NCBI RefSeq assembly: GCF_004664715.2
Contig: NC_051075.1
Location: 28,588,332-28,652,331 of the forward strand
Direction of reading: 5' to 3'
Length of the DNA stretch: 64,000 nucleotides
From: Peromyscus leucopus
Taxonomy: Eukaryota; Chordata; Mammalia; Rodentia; Cricetidae
A program made the position numbers and the translations under genes. Below, piece after piece: positions 8,838-18,140 of this stretch. Positions within the stretch are counted from its first letter, which is position 1. Each line of letters starts with the position of its first letter. Below the pieces are notes generated by a model that worked only from the letters and a program-made list of their open reading frames with translations, had not been told where the DNA came from and made no database searches.

Positions 8838-11525
8838 GGAGGTGATAGTTCATCAACCAGCATGAACATCCAATTTAAACTAACTTGTATCAATAACACA
8901 TGCCTTTTCATTTAATCAGATAATAACTTGTCAAAAGGAAACATCCCCAAAATTAGTCTTGGGGAAAGGTTTTTGTTTTTGTCTTTTAGGAGAATGAAGG
9001 TTAAGGAATCTGAAGAACACTGGACAAATGAGACAACTGAAGAAAAGTGACAAATCATCTATCCCAAGAAACAGAGTGAAACGGTGTATGGGTATATATT
9101 ATCTAAAAAAATTTTTATGTCTTCCTAAATGTTTGTTTCTGCTTTTCTCTAAAGATTTAACACTATTGGTCTTCTAACAGTCCCAGTTCAATTAAAATTT
9201 AAAGCTGACTTTGGAGTTGGAGAATGGCTCTCTCCTTCTTTAAAATCAAGCATGTTGTTAAAAGGTAAATGCAAACTCCCTGTATCATGCCAGAATAAGA
9301 GCCATCTTCTGCTATGGTACAGGACAAAAGCAAAATTAATTAAGGGACTATTCTATTACTAATCTCAACTCTTTGATTCTATTCTGATTCTTTAAACTTT
9401 TCTCAAAGTATAAATTTTATATCAAAATTTACAAGATTAATATATATATATACATTTTAAACTTTGTTAAGATATGAATGGTCACATAGAGTACTAACTA
9501 ATTCTAGAAAAAAGGCTAGCTGCATATATATGTTTTTGTGTTCGAGTCTCTTATCAGTTTTCTGCAGGAAATCACGGCCAGGCCTAACATCAACTGAAGT
9601 CTCCAGAAAGAACATGGGGCCCCACAACAACAACAATTCCACGTGGACAATAATAATATCATTAAGCTGACAAACATCATCCACAGATCAGCTTTGAACT
9701 ACAAGGTGCTCAGAGCAATTTTGAGATGACTAGCTGAGATGATCCAGTCTCAAAGACTACTTGAATAAGGACTTGAGATAAACCCTGAACTTTGGCATTA
9801 TACACAGACTGGATAATGAAGGATATAGTTACCTCTCCTAGAATTTGACAATTAACCTAAAATTTTTCTTTCAGGATAAAGAAAACTTCGCCCATACCCA
9901 GCAGGAAGCAATTTTAAGAATACGACGCCCACATTCCCAAAGAGGTGGTGTGGGGCGGGTGGTTTTTTGGTCTTTTTAATGGGTTTTGGGTCTGGGATAA
10001 TTTTCAGTGTTTAGGGGGGTTGGTTACAAGTTATTGTCAAGGGTTAGGAAAAAGGCTAAGCAAAGGAGATTAGATTTAAGGTTCTTGTTTAAAAAAAAAA
10101 AAAGAAAGAAAAGAAAAAGACAATTACTAATTTTAAATACTTTACATTGGATTGGATTGTTTTATATTGTATACAAATTTGAAATTGATATTGTTAGAAA
10201 ATGCTATATGTATATTTCTAATTGTATTTATTCCATCCATTTAACAATGTAATGCAAATTTCTGATCCTTGAATGTTATTATTATCAACTATTAGGATAT
10301 AAAGAAATGAAAGCTAGTAGTTAGACATTATCATAGAACTTGTAGTCATATTAGATATGTTTTAAAATTGAGCAGAGATGTTTTAGACAGGTCATCTTCA
10401 AACCCTTCAGAGATCTACAGAATATGGCATTTAAAATGTTTTAATATCTTAGAAAATTTTTCTTTTTTGAGACATGTCAGCTCCTGGCAGTACTAATCTA
10501 CTTCAGAGAAAATATGGGCATTGAAGAAACTGCATATGGAGTCAACTTTCCTTGTGGCAAAAGTTAGCCACTGGACAACAAAGTATCCTCGAATCAACAG
10601 GACAAAATGGACAGACAGAACACGAAACAAGGGACTACTGATTCTTGCCAAAACAAGTGTGGTTATGGCTTTATCAAAAGGCATCTTCTGAGGCCAGGAC
10701 AATACGGCCCCATCCCTGAAATGGCCTTCGCATCCGGAAAAGGTACGGTGCCCTTTTCTTCAAAGCAGCTTAACAGGCAGAGGGCCGATGGATTCTGTTG
10801 TACAATGGAACAGCAGCTGAAAGCTCATGCCTCTCGAAAGTAGACTGGCATTTAATAGAGGGATGTGGAGAAGAAGGGGATGCTGAGATGAAGCCATATA
10901 TACACAGCCAAGAAGAATGGACAGCTGAAATTAAAAAACTGTCAACAATTTCCAGAATTTAAAATCCTGAATCATGACAGGACACTAGTGGAATTCAGGT
11001 GTTTCTGGTACGTGGACTGCTCTCACCCAATGTGAGGTTGAACTGTTGACCTTGTGTACATCCTTGTGTACATCCTACTTCACAAATGAGTCTGTCAGAT
11101 ACACTAAGCCTATAGGCTGAAGATGATGCCCCAACACTGCGGAGAAACCTCAGGTGACTGCCCAGGCAGCTGGCTGTTTCTGTCAACTCACAAAATTTTT
11201 TGGAAGTTGCTTGCATGCACTTCCTGTTTTTATTTTTGTTAGCTAATATTATTCCCTTCTTGGGTCTCTGAGGGAGTTGAAGATTAGTTAGTTATGGTTG
11301 AAGATTAGTTAGTTATAGTTGAAAATTAATTAGGATAGAAAGTACATTAGATACATCTTGGAATTACCAAAATAGGATAGATAATGGAATTATTTTCTCT
11401 GATTTGTCAAATACCTGTTTAGGTATTTATTACTTGTATATATTGTATATAGTTATTGTACTTTTGTATATAGTTTTTCTTTTGTTAGTTATAACCTTTT
11501 GCTTTTTTTCTTTTTATTAAAATAG
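8838..11525 (+). other. Provirus 1 3' non-coding region (no env)
   Basis: About 2.7 kb between pol and the internal LTR. It is collinear with 23379-25921 of provirus 2 apart from small indels and an extra segment of about 130 bp (10149-10280) that provirus 2 lacks. No env-length frame exists. Conserved items are a TTTTTGTCTTTTAG acceptor-like site (AG 8988-8989) followed by an ATG, a second TTTTTCTTTCAG (AG 9873-9874), and AAGGAGATTAGATTTAAGG near 10064. Fragments may be decayed env, but I cannot show this. Confidence 0.7.
8975..8989 (+). promoter_or_regulatory. Candidate splice acceptor after pol
   Basis: GTTTTTGTCTTTTAG|GAGAATG: a pyrimidine tract, AG, and an ATG four bases later. It is in the position of an env acceptor and is also present at 23515-23529. 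The downstream frame is only 18 codons here. Confidence 0.5.
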
Positions 11526-11536
11526 AAAAGGGGAAA
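11526..11536 (+). promoter_or_regulatory. Polypurine tract of the B-type body
   Basis: AAAAGGGGAAA lies directly against the internal LTR and is identical to 25922-25932 in provirus 2. It is the expected primer for plus-strand DNA. Confidence 0.85.
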
Positions 11537-12036
11537 TGTGGTGGTAATCTAATTGTACTGAAATATTATTTTGATTGTATGTAATAAATAAAGTTGTCTG
11601 GGGGTCAGAGCTATTAGAGCCATAGCAAGAGTGTGGCGGTGGTGGCACATGCCTTTAATCCCATAGATATCTGTGTGTTCAGGGTCAGAGCTATTAGAGC
11701 CATAGCAAGAGTGTGGCGGTGGTGGCACACGCCTTTAATCCCATAAGATCTCTGTGTGTTCAGGGATACAGTCAGCATTGGAGACATATGCCTTTAAGAC
11801 TTAGGGGGCTGTACATTCAGACAGTGACGAGGCAGTCATGTGTTTGGGTTTACAACCAATGAGAAGGCAGAACAACATACTTTAAAAAAACGAACCGACA
11901 GGAGGTAGGTCTCTTTTCGTGAAGCTGGGACAGCAGAAGGAAGGGTGAGATTTAGCTCTGAGCTCTGACCTCTCGGCTTTCTCTTTTACATTGTTTCTGT
12001 GTTCCTTATTTAATAAGACGGTTGGTTACATCTACA
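11537..12036 (+). mobile_element. Internal LTR of family B (500 bp) within provirus 1
   Basis: It runs from TGTGGTGGTAATC to GGTTACATCTACA and is homologous along its length to the 413-bp LTRs of provirus 2 (AATAAATAAAGTTG, GGTCAGAGCTATTAGAGCC, ACCAATGAGAAGGCAGAAC, CTGACCTCTCGGCTTTCTC). The extra length comes mostly from a tandem duplication: 11602-11681 and 11682-11762 repeat the same unit, each holding a B1-like GGTGGCACAYGCCTTTAATCCC. It has no TSD and no partner LTR-B upstream. Confidence 0.9.
11602..11762 (+). repeat. 80-bp tandem duplication inside the internal LTR
   Basis: Two copies begin GGTCAGAGCTATTAGAGCC and end ATCTGTGTGTTCA or CTCTGTGTGTTCA. They differ at only a few bases. Provirus 2 LTRs have a single, shorter version without the B1-like part. 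Confidence 0.9.
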
Positions 12037-12038
12037 TC

Positions 12039-12056
12039 TGGCGCCCAACGTGGGGC
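12039..12056 (+). promoter_or_regulatory. Primer binding site 2 (full tRNA-Lys type)
   Basis: TGGCGCCCAACGTGGGGC, two bases (TC) after the internal LTR, is the full 18-nt complement expected for tRNA-Lys(1,2). It differs after base 14 from PBS 1 and from provirus 2. Confidence 0.92.
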
Positions 12057-12479
12057 AAGAGTTTCCACCTAAAGCCTGAGAAAAGATTCTAAAATGGAGC
12101 TAAAAACAGCTTCCTAATTGTCTCTCTCAAATGAGCAGCAGCTGCCGGTTTGAGTTACTGGCAGGATCCTGGCGTGTGAGCTCAATCTGCAGTATGGCGA
12201 GAATGAGGCCTCTGCAAGTGGCACATTAAGCTGCGTGGTGGATTTAGCCTTTGCTAGTACAAAACAAAAAGAGATTTCTGGGCTACACGCTGCCTTGATA
12301 GAAGCATAGACCCACTATTTCTGAGAGTTGATGGCTCCCAGAGCTGGCAGAAAACGTACCACCGCCATGTTGGGAAGCTGAAGTGGGCGGAGCCAGCAGC
12401 CACAGCACAGTTTCATGCTTAAAAGGCTGCTGATTAAAGCAATAGGCTCAAGGTAATATAAAAAATAAGCCACATAAAG
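12057..12479 (+). other. Second, unrelated leader after PBS 2
   Basis: About 420 bp with no resemblance to the B-family leader. It shows no long frame and no CT tract. By position it is the leader of another element, most simply the LTR-A element. It resembles what a non-autonomous ERV would carry, but no second copy in this window allows a test. Confidence 0.6.
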
Positions 12480-12758
12480 ATGGCTATCACACAGAGAATC
12501 TGGATTATGTTCTCTTTGATATTTGTAACTGAAGAAAAACATTTGATTGCAAAAACTGTTGAGTTATGCCAAAATGTATATTTTAAAGGTACCTTGACTT
12601 CAAAATTTGGATGTAAGGATATGTTGCTTTGGAAAGGAGGCTCTGCTTTTATTTCCACAGAAAGCCAGAGGCTATGGATTTGTTCCAGATTAAGATACAT
12701 CAGGTTTGACCAGCCAAGACCACCTGAAAGGTCTCCGATGACACCATGGCCCAGATGA
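12480..12758 (+). pseudogene. Remnant of a different ERV pol end (integrase C-terminus)
   Basis: A 92-codon frame. From about residue 18 (EEKHLIAKTVELCQNVYFKGTLTSKF) it aligns with the integrase end of the two proviruses. The shared order is YFKxxLTS, then WKGGSAFIST, then LWICSRLRYIRFDQPRPPE. Identity is clearly below that between the two proviruses, so it comes from another lineage. Residues 1-17 (hydrophobic IWIMFSLIFV) do not align. Everything between the leader and this remnant that a full element would carry (gag, pro, RT, integrase core) is missing. Whether the frame is translated is unknown. Confidence 0.75.
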
Positions 12759-12944
12759 TCAAACATCCAGAATCGTTTCAAGTCACGGACTACTCCATGA
12801 TCCTAAAATTTTCTTTGTGTCCCCATAAGATATAGCGACCCCCTCCAGCAGGAAGTAGTAAGAGAAGCTACGCCCAAATTCCCAAATATACCAAGCTGAC
12901 TTTGGAGATGTGTAAAAGTTAAAACCTTCCTTTAAAAAAAAAAA

Positions 12945-12955
12945 GAAAGGGGAAG
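12945..12955 (+). promoter_or_regulatory. Polypurine tract before the 3' LTR-A
   Basis: GAAAGGGGAAG, preceded by an A-rich run, abuts TGCTGTGGG of the 3' LTR. Confidence 0.8.
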
Positions 12956-13324
12956 TGCTGTGGGACGGTCTATATGTCAAATTGCTCTGATTGGTCAATA
13001 AATAAAACACTGGTTGGCCAGTGGCCAGGCAGGAAGTAGGTGGGACAAGGAGAGAGGAGAATTGTGGGAAGCAGAAGGCTGAGGCAGAGAGACACTGCAG
13101 CCACCGCCAGGAGAAGCAGCATGTGAAGACGCCGGTAAGCCACCAGCCACGTGGCAAGGTATAGATTTATAGAAATGGGTTAATTTAAGATAAAAGAACA
13201 ATTAGCAAGAAGCCTGCCACGGCCATACAGTTTATAAGTGATATAAGCGTCTGAGTGATTATTTTATAAGTGGATTGTGGGACTGCGGGGCTTGGGGAAC
13301 CTGGAGAGAAGCCCTCCAGCAGCA
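12956..13324 (+). mobile_element. Provirus 1 3' LTR (family A, 369 bp)
   Basis: TGCTGTGGGACGG to CCAGCAGCA. It matches the 5' LTR except for one substitution and a 2-bp indel. It is followed at once by GTCTTT. Confidence 0.95.
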
Positions 13325-13330
13325 GTCTTT
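13325..13330. other. Provirus 1 target-site duplication, right (GTCTTT)
   Basis: Identical to 3527-3532. The L1 reading resumes with GATCCATTTGGACTTGAG. Confidence 0.95.
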
Positions 13331-14304
13331 GATCCATTTGGACTTGAGTTTTGTGCATGGTGACAGATATGGATCTATTTGTAATCTTTTGCATATTGAC
13401 ATCCAGTTATGCCAGCACCATTTGTTGAAGATACTTTCTTTGTTCCATTGTATAGTTTTGGCTCCTTTGTCAAAAACCAGGTGTTCATATGTGCATGGAT
13501 TAATGTCAGGGTCTTCAATTCGATTCCATTGGTCCGTATGTCAGTTTTTATACCAGTACCAAGCTGTTTTTATTACTATAGCTCTATAGTAGAGTTTGAG
13601 GTCCGGGATGGTGATGCCTCCAAGGGTTGCTTTATCGTATAGGATTCTTTTAGCTATCCTGGTTCTTTTGTTTTTCCATATAAAGTTGAGTATTTTTCTT
13701 TCCAAGTCTGTGAAGAATTGTGTTGGGATTTTGATGGGGATTGCATTGAATCTGTAGATTGCTTTTGGTAAGATTGCCATTTTTACTATGTTAATCCTAC
13801 CTATCCATGAGCATGGGAGATCCTTCCATTTTCTGATATCTTCTTCAATTTCTTTCTTTAGAGATTTAAAGTTCTTATCAAAAAGGTCTTTCACTTGTTT
13901 AGTTAGTGTTATCCCAAGGTATTTTATATTATTTGTGGCTATTGTAAAGGGTGATGTTTCTTTGACTTCTTTCTCAGCCCTTTTATCATTTGTGTATAGG
14001 AGGGCTACTGATTTTTTTGAGTTGATCTTGTATCCTGCCACTTTACTGAAGGAGTTTTTCAGCTGTAGAAGTTCCCTGGTAGAGTTTTTGGGGTCACTTA
14101 TGTATACTATCATATCATCTGCAAATAGTGAAAGTTTGACTTCTTCCTTGCCAATTTGTATCCCTTTGATCTCCTATTGTTGTCTTATTGCTCTAGCTAG
14201 AACTTCTAGTACTATATTGAATAAATATGGGGAGAGTGGACAGCCTTGTCTTGTTCCTGAATTTAGTGGTATCGCTTTGAGTTTCTCTCCGTTTAATTTG
14301 ATGT
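13331..14304 (-). mobile_element. L1 LINE, 5' part of the copy split by provirus 1
   Basis: Minus-strand ORF2 coding continues here from 3532. The element is 5'-truncated within ORF2 at about 14304 and is followed by the right copy of its 16-bp target duplication. Confidence 0.9.
13541..14113 (-). pseudogene. L1 ORF2 reverse-transcriptase end fragment
   Basis: A 190-codon minus-strand frame from the region after the RT palm: [75 protein letters not shown], then [14 protein letters not shown] and [20 protein letters not shown]. It ends at a premature stop. The RT active-site part lies upstream of the truncation and is absent. Confidence 0.9.
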
Positions 14305-14320
14305 TGAGCACTGTACTATT
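14305..14320. other. Target-site duplication of the L1, right copy
   Basis: TGAGCACTGTACTATT, identical to 2024-2039. Confidence 0.85.
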
Positions 14321-14334
14321 AACCTCTCTAGCCA

Positions 14335-14440
14335 ATTATTGGTGTTTTGAGGTAGGGTGTTTCCAAATGTTGCCCATGCTAGCCTCCAGGCTGCAATTCT
14401 TCCTCTTTCTCCTCATAAGTTTTGGGACTTAATTCTATTA
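14335..14440 (-). repeat. Degenerate B1-like fragment
   Basis: TTTTGAGGTAGGGTGTTTCCAAATGTTGCCCATGCTAGCCTCC reads like the 3' half of an old 7SL-derived monomer on the minus strand. Divergence is high. Confidence 0.35.
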
Positions 14441-15480
14441 CCACCTAAAAGCCATGTGTTTATTCAATGTTTTATAATCTGCCACACACAAGAATTATAG
14501 ATCCTAACTTACCTCTCACTTATATTACCATCCTATTTATAAATTTGGAGCTGTTACAGAATAGGAAATGTCAGGTGAGAGATGGATCAAGTCAATATCT
14601 TGTCAAGTCAAGATCAAGTCAAGATGACTACATTTATATGGGAGATATATGAATTCTGAACAGTCACTCTGAAGCTTCTTATTGGTCAGTTAGGAAGTGA
14701 TCCTGGTGTTATCGCAGTTTGAATCTCCATCTAGAGCTAAATAAAGCACACTATTCTCCAGGATTTAAAGATGGAAATTTCATAAACAACTCAGCAATAT
14801 TGTGCATAAGTATCATTACTTTTACTATCCAGGAATGACTGACTCCAGTATTTCTTAAGAGTTTATTTTTATTTCATGGCAAACAGATTGCAGGAATGAA
14901 ATTAAGACTTACATAGTGTTTCTGCAGCAAAAATTTGAAGAGTGTATATCAATCCCCATAATAAATATTTTAATACTTAGCAGGAACAAAAGGAAAGTCA
15001 TCCAACTTGTCTGGTGTCAGTCAGAGATGTCCGTACTACTTAGACAGAAATGACCAAGTGATTCACTACTGCAGAAGAATGGGCTTCACCCATTATAGCC
15101 TTGCCCAAATCTCAGAAAACCAGCACTGCCAGCATCTTCTCAGCATCTTCCCAGCAGTCTCTTTACTGGCTTCTGGGCCTTCAGGGCTACCTCTTCACAG
15201 GAGGTCTTCTAGCCTCTCCCAAGCTCCATACAGAAAAAAAACCCAGTTCACACATTTTGTCTAGGGCTTACACAAGAAATAGAGCACAGGTTAGAGTTTC
15301 ACAAAACCTGGATCATCTCTCTTCCAAATGAAAAGCGAGAGGTTTGATATAGGAGTCACTTTCCATTTAAGTGTGTTTTATTTTGTCTCATTATTTTTTT
15401 TGGTGTAGAAATTATTCTCCTTAATGTATAAGTAATATCACACTGAGATTCATTAAAAAAAAACCAAAACCATTAAACTG
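14441..15480. other. Unassigned sequence
   Basis: No exon or repeat family recognised. The frames at 15007-15264 and 15101-15331 lack family features. Confidence 0.4.
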
Positions 15481-15720
15481 ACAAAAATGATATACCACAC
15501 TTGACCTTAGGAAAGAGCACTGAAAATAGCATGGTATTGGGGGAAAAACTAATATGTTGATCAACAGGATTGAATTGAAGACTCAGTCATAAATCCACAC
15601 AGCTATAAACACATGATTTTTGATAAAGAATCCTGAAACACACACTTGGAAACAGACAGCATCTTAAACAAATGGTGCTAGTGAAGCTGGTTGAAGAAAG
15701 GAATACAGGGAGAGACATCT
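15481..15720 (+). mobile_element. Old L1 ORF2 remnant
   Basis: AAATCCACACAGCTATAAACACATGATTTTTGATAAAGAATCC and ACAGCATCTTAAACAAATGGTGCTAG correspond to the ORF2 segment after the RT domain, with many indels. Confidence 0.6.
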
Positions 15721-15799
15721 AAAATTAAAGGATATTTGAGGAGTAGTATGAGAACCTAATATAGTTGAACCTTCACCATGTATGTACATATATAAAACT

Positions 15800-16480
15800 G
15801 ATCTAAATGAAATTGCCAAATAATGGGAGCAACCTCAAATGTCCATCTCTTGTCACTAAATGAAGCTTCCAGTATAGGGATTAGGTTACACATAACTGAG
15901 TTGTTGGCCAAAGGGCTCCCATGGGTATTCCCAAACAACTCAGGCTATTGCCAAGACAGTAGCTTGCTCTCCATAAACTGACAAAAAGGCTCCCCTGCTG
16001 GAGAAAACACCTGTGCAATTCACTGAATATGGATAAGCTGAACTGGTGCCTATATAGAGTTTTCACCCCTATGTTCCTACATCTTTGGTACAGGAAGCTT
16101 CTCTGCATGCTACCAAAAGAGAAATGGAAACACCAATCCAGCTACATACCCTTTGATTTACAATGGTGCTCTGCCTAGAAGGTATGCTAGTGCAGTGGTG
16201 GTACAAAGCTCACAGGGGTAAACAAAATCAATATCTGATTTGATTTAAAGCCCACTCCATGAGATGTAACCGATACCCAACACTTAATTGGGTGACCAAG
16301 AACCAGAGATTAATAGTCCAGGAGCATAGGTTAAAACCAAATATTATTGCTTTAAAAAAGAAAACATTATAAAATGATTTCTAATGACATTCTGCTATAT
16401 TCATAGATTGTTGCCTTGCTCAGCCATCATCAAAAAAGTTTCCTCTTGCAGCAGATGGGAACTCTGCACCAGGTCCTCTA
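15800..16480 (+). mobile_element. Probable L1/Lx 3' UTR fragments
   Basis: 16390-16460 (TTGCTCAGCCATCATC...CAGCAGATGGGAACT) is the reverse complement of part of 41600-41670, and 16140-16340 has the style of an Lx-type 3' UTR. 15800-16130 is less certain. Confidence 0.4.
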
Positions 16481-16679
16481 TTTATATAGTGTATATTAGG
16501 GCTGATAGTTTAGAACTGCATGTGTGAAGGAGCGAGTCTCTAGCTATTGCACCTTCCTTTGGGCTCTCTTCCTTCTGTTGGTTTGTTGTGTACATCTTTG
16601 ATGTGATAGATTTTGTTTTTTCTCATATTTTATTATTATCTCTTAGAAGCCTGGTCTTTTCTTTTTAAATTTTATACAT

Positions 16680-16980
16680 CTTTTTTTTTTTTAATTGAGA
16701 ATGGATTCTTCACTCGTACAACACATGCCTACCATAGTTTCTCCTCCCTCCACTTTTCCAAGCTTCCTAGACTCTCTGCCTGAGATCCACTCATCCTTTG
16801 TTTCCTCTTCAGAAAGTGTAGGTCTCCAAGAGACAACAATCAAACAGGACAAAATAACATACAACAAGACAAGGCAAAAGCCCTCATATCAAGGTTGGAC
16901 AAAGCAACCCAATAGGAAGAAAAGAGTCCCAGGAGCAGACCAAAAACTCAGAGAAACACATACTCGCACTGTTAGGAATC
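16680..16980 (-). mobile_element. L1 3' UTR fragment, left of a solo LTR
   Basis: A poly(T) start, then ATTGAGAATGGATTCTTCACTCG and AGGCAAAAGCCCTCATATCAAGGTTGG. The same order is found at 38850-39180 and 48960-49270, and it resumes after the LTR at 17363. Confidence 0.75.
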
Positions 16981-17362
16981 TGATGGGGGAATGTCTTTTT
17001 GTATGCTGTGAAAATATGTTGCTCTGATTGGTTGATAAATAAAGCTGTTTGGCCTATGGCAAGGCAGCTTAGAGGCAGGCAGAAAATCCAAACAGATAGA
17101 GGGGAAGGAGAAACATAGGAGACACTGATAGTTGCCACCAAGAGAAGCAAGATGTAAAGGTAGCAGTAAGCCACAAGCCATGTGCCAAGGTATAGATTTA
17201 TAGAAATGGGTTAGTTTAAGATATAAGAGCTAGCTAACAAGAAGACTGCCATGGCCATAGTTTACAAATAATATAAGTCTCTGTGTGTTCTTTTGGGTCT
17301 GAGTGGCTGCAAAACCGTGGGGCCGCAGGAGCAGGGCGGGACAAGGAAAACTTTTAGGTACA
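16981..17362 (+). mobile_element. Solo LTR, family A relative (382 bp)
   Basis: TGATGGGGGAATGTC to TTTTAGGTACA. It has the A-family core (GCTCTGATTGGTTGATAAATAAA, GGTATAGATTTATAGAAATGGGTTA). It is flanked by GGAATC (16975-16980) and GGAGTC (17363-17368), a 6-bp duplication with one mutation, inside an L1 3' UTR. Confidence 0.85.
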
Positions 17363-17780
17363 GGAGTCCCTCAAAAACATCAAGCTAACAACTACTACAA
17401 CATATATTCAGAGAACCTGGTAGAGACTCATGCATGCCTAATCTTGTGGCTTTAATCCCTGTGACCAAAGTGAACTCTGTTTAGACAATTCAGGAGACCA
17501 TATTCTCATGGTATCTTCCATTCCCTCCAACTCCTACAATCTTCTGACCACTTCTTTAGCAGGGTTCCCCTATCTATAAGGTTACAGGCCTGATAGAGAC
17601 CCCAATTTAGATTCTCTCTGCATAATGTTTATTCTTTTCTAATGAGAAACAGAAATTGAATGGATCTGGATGGGAGGGGTGGTAGAGAGGAGCTGGAGGA
17701 GTAGAGGGAGGAGAAATTCTAATCAGGATATATTATGTGGGAAAGAATCTATTTTCAATAAAAGAAACAAAAAGTAAATA
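17363..17780 (-). mobile_element. L1 3' UTR, continuation
   Basis: CATCAAGCTAACAACTACTACAACATATATTCAGAGAACCTGG continues the L1 of 16680-16980 and parallels 49250-49320. From about 17640 a GGATCTGGATGGGAGGGG... segment looks like another L1 3' end in the opposite direction. Confidence 0.6.
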
Positions 17781-17859
17781 CACATTTAAAATCAAATAAT
17801 AAATAAATAATTTAAAAAGTAAAAATAATATTCTTACTATCCTTATTTACTTGTCAACA

Positions 17860-18134
17860 TAATTTATATTGATTTTTGGGAATTTCACATCTATACCCCA
17901 ATCCCACTCATTTCCTAGTCTCTCCATATATACCCTTCACTCTTGTAGCATCCTTCCCCAAGGAAAAATAAAAATATTACTTAAAAGACAAAGAAACAAA
18001 AAGTAAAAAACAAAAAACAGACAAAAAACCAAACACTTCGCTCCTCTGTCTTTCCTGCCTTTCCATCACCTCTTCATTCATCTAAGTGGCATTGGATCTG
18101 CATTGTATCACTCAGTAGACCTTTTTATCCAAAA
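17860..18134 (-). mobile_element. Lx-like L1 3' UTR, left of provirus 2
   Basis: Its CACTCAGTAGACCTTTTTATCC end joins smoothly to ACTTGCAAATGTTCATTGTG at 26352 when provirus 2 and one duplication are removed. The strand is tentative. Confidence 0.6.
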
Positions 18135-18140
18135 GATGTA
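18135..18140. other. Provirus 2 target-site duplication, left (GATGTA)
   Basis: GATGTA precedes the 5' LTR and recurs at 26346-26351. Confidence 0.95.

Larger units (their letters stand above)
3533..13324 (+). mobile_element. Provirus 1: chimeric class II ERV with internal second LTR
   Basis: A 9792-bp provirus bounded by LTR-A copies and the GTCTTT duplication, inserted in an L1. Order: LTR-A (3533-3899), PBS 1, GC-rich leader, CT tract, splice donor, gag, -1 frameshift signal, pro-pol with a one-base deletion, 2.7-kb 3' region, polypurine tract, internal LTR-B (11537-12036), PBS 2, unrelated leader, pol-tail remnant, second polypurine tract, LTR-A (12956-13324). The body from PBS 1 to the internal LTR is collinear with provirus 2. 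There is no env. The outer LTRs differ by one substitution and one 2-bp indel, so the whole composite inserted recently. Confidence 0.92.

Noticed and set aside
3533..13324. Provirus 1 as a B provirus simply inserted into an A provirus
   Set aside because: An insertion would leave two LTR-B copies and a 6-bp duplication inside the A element. Only one LTR-B exists and the switches fall at PBS sequences.
13788..14432. 214-codon plus-strand frame
   Set aside because: Antisense of the L1 ORF2 fragment at 13541-14113.
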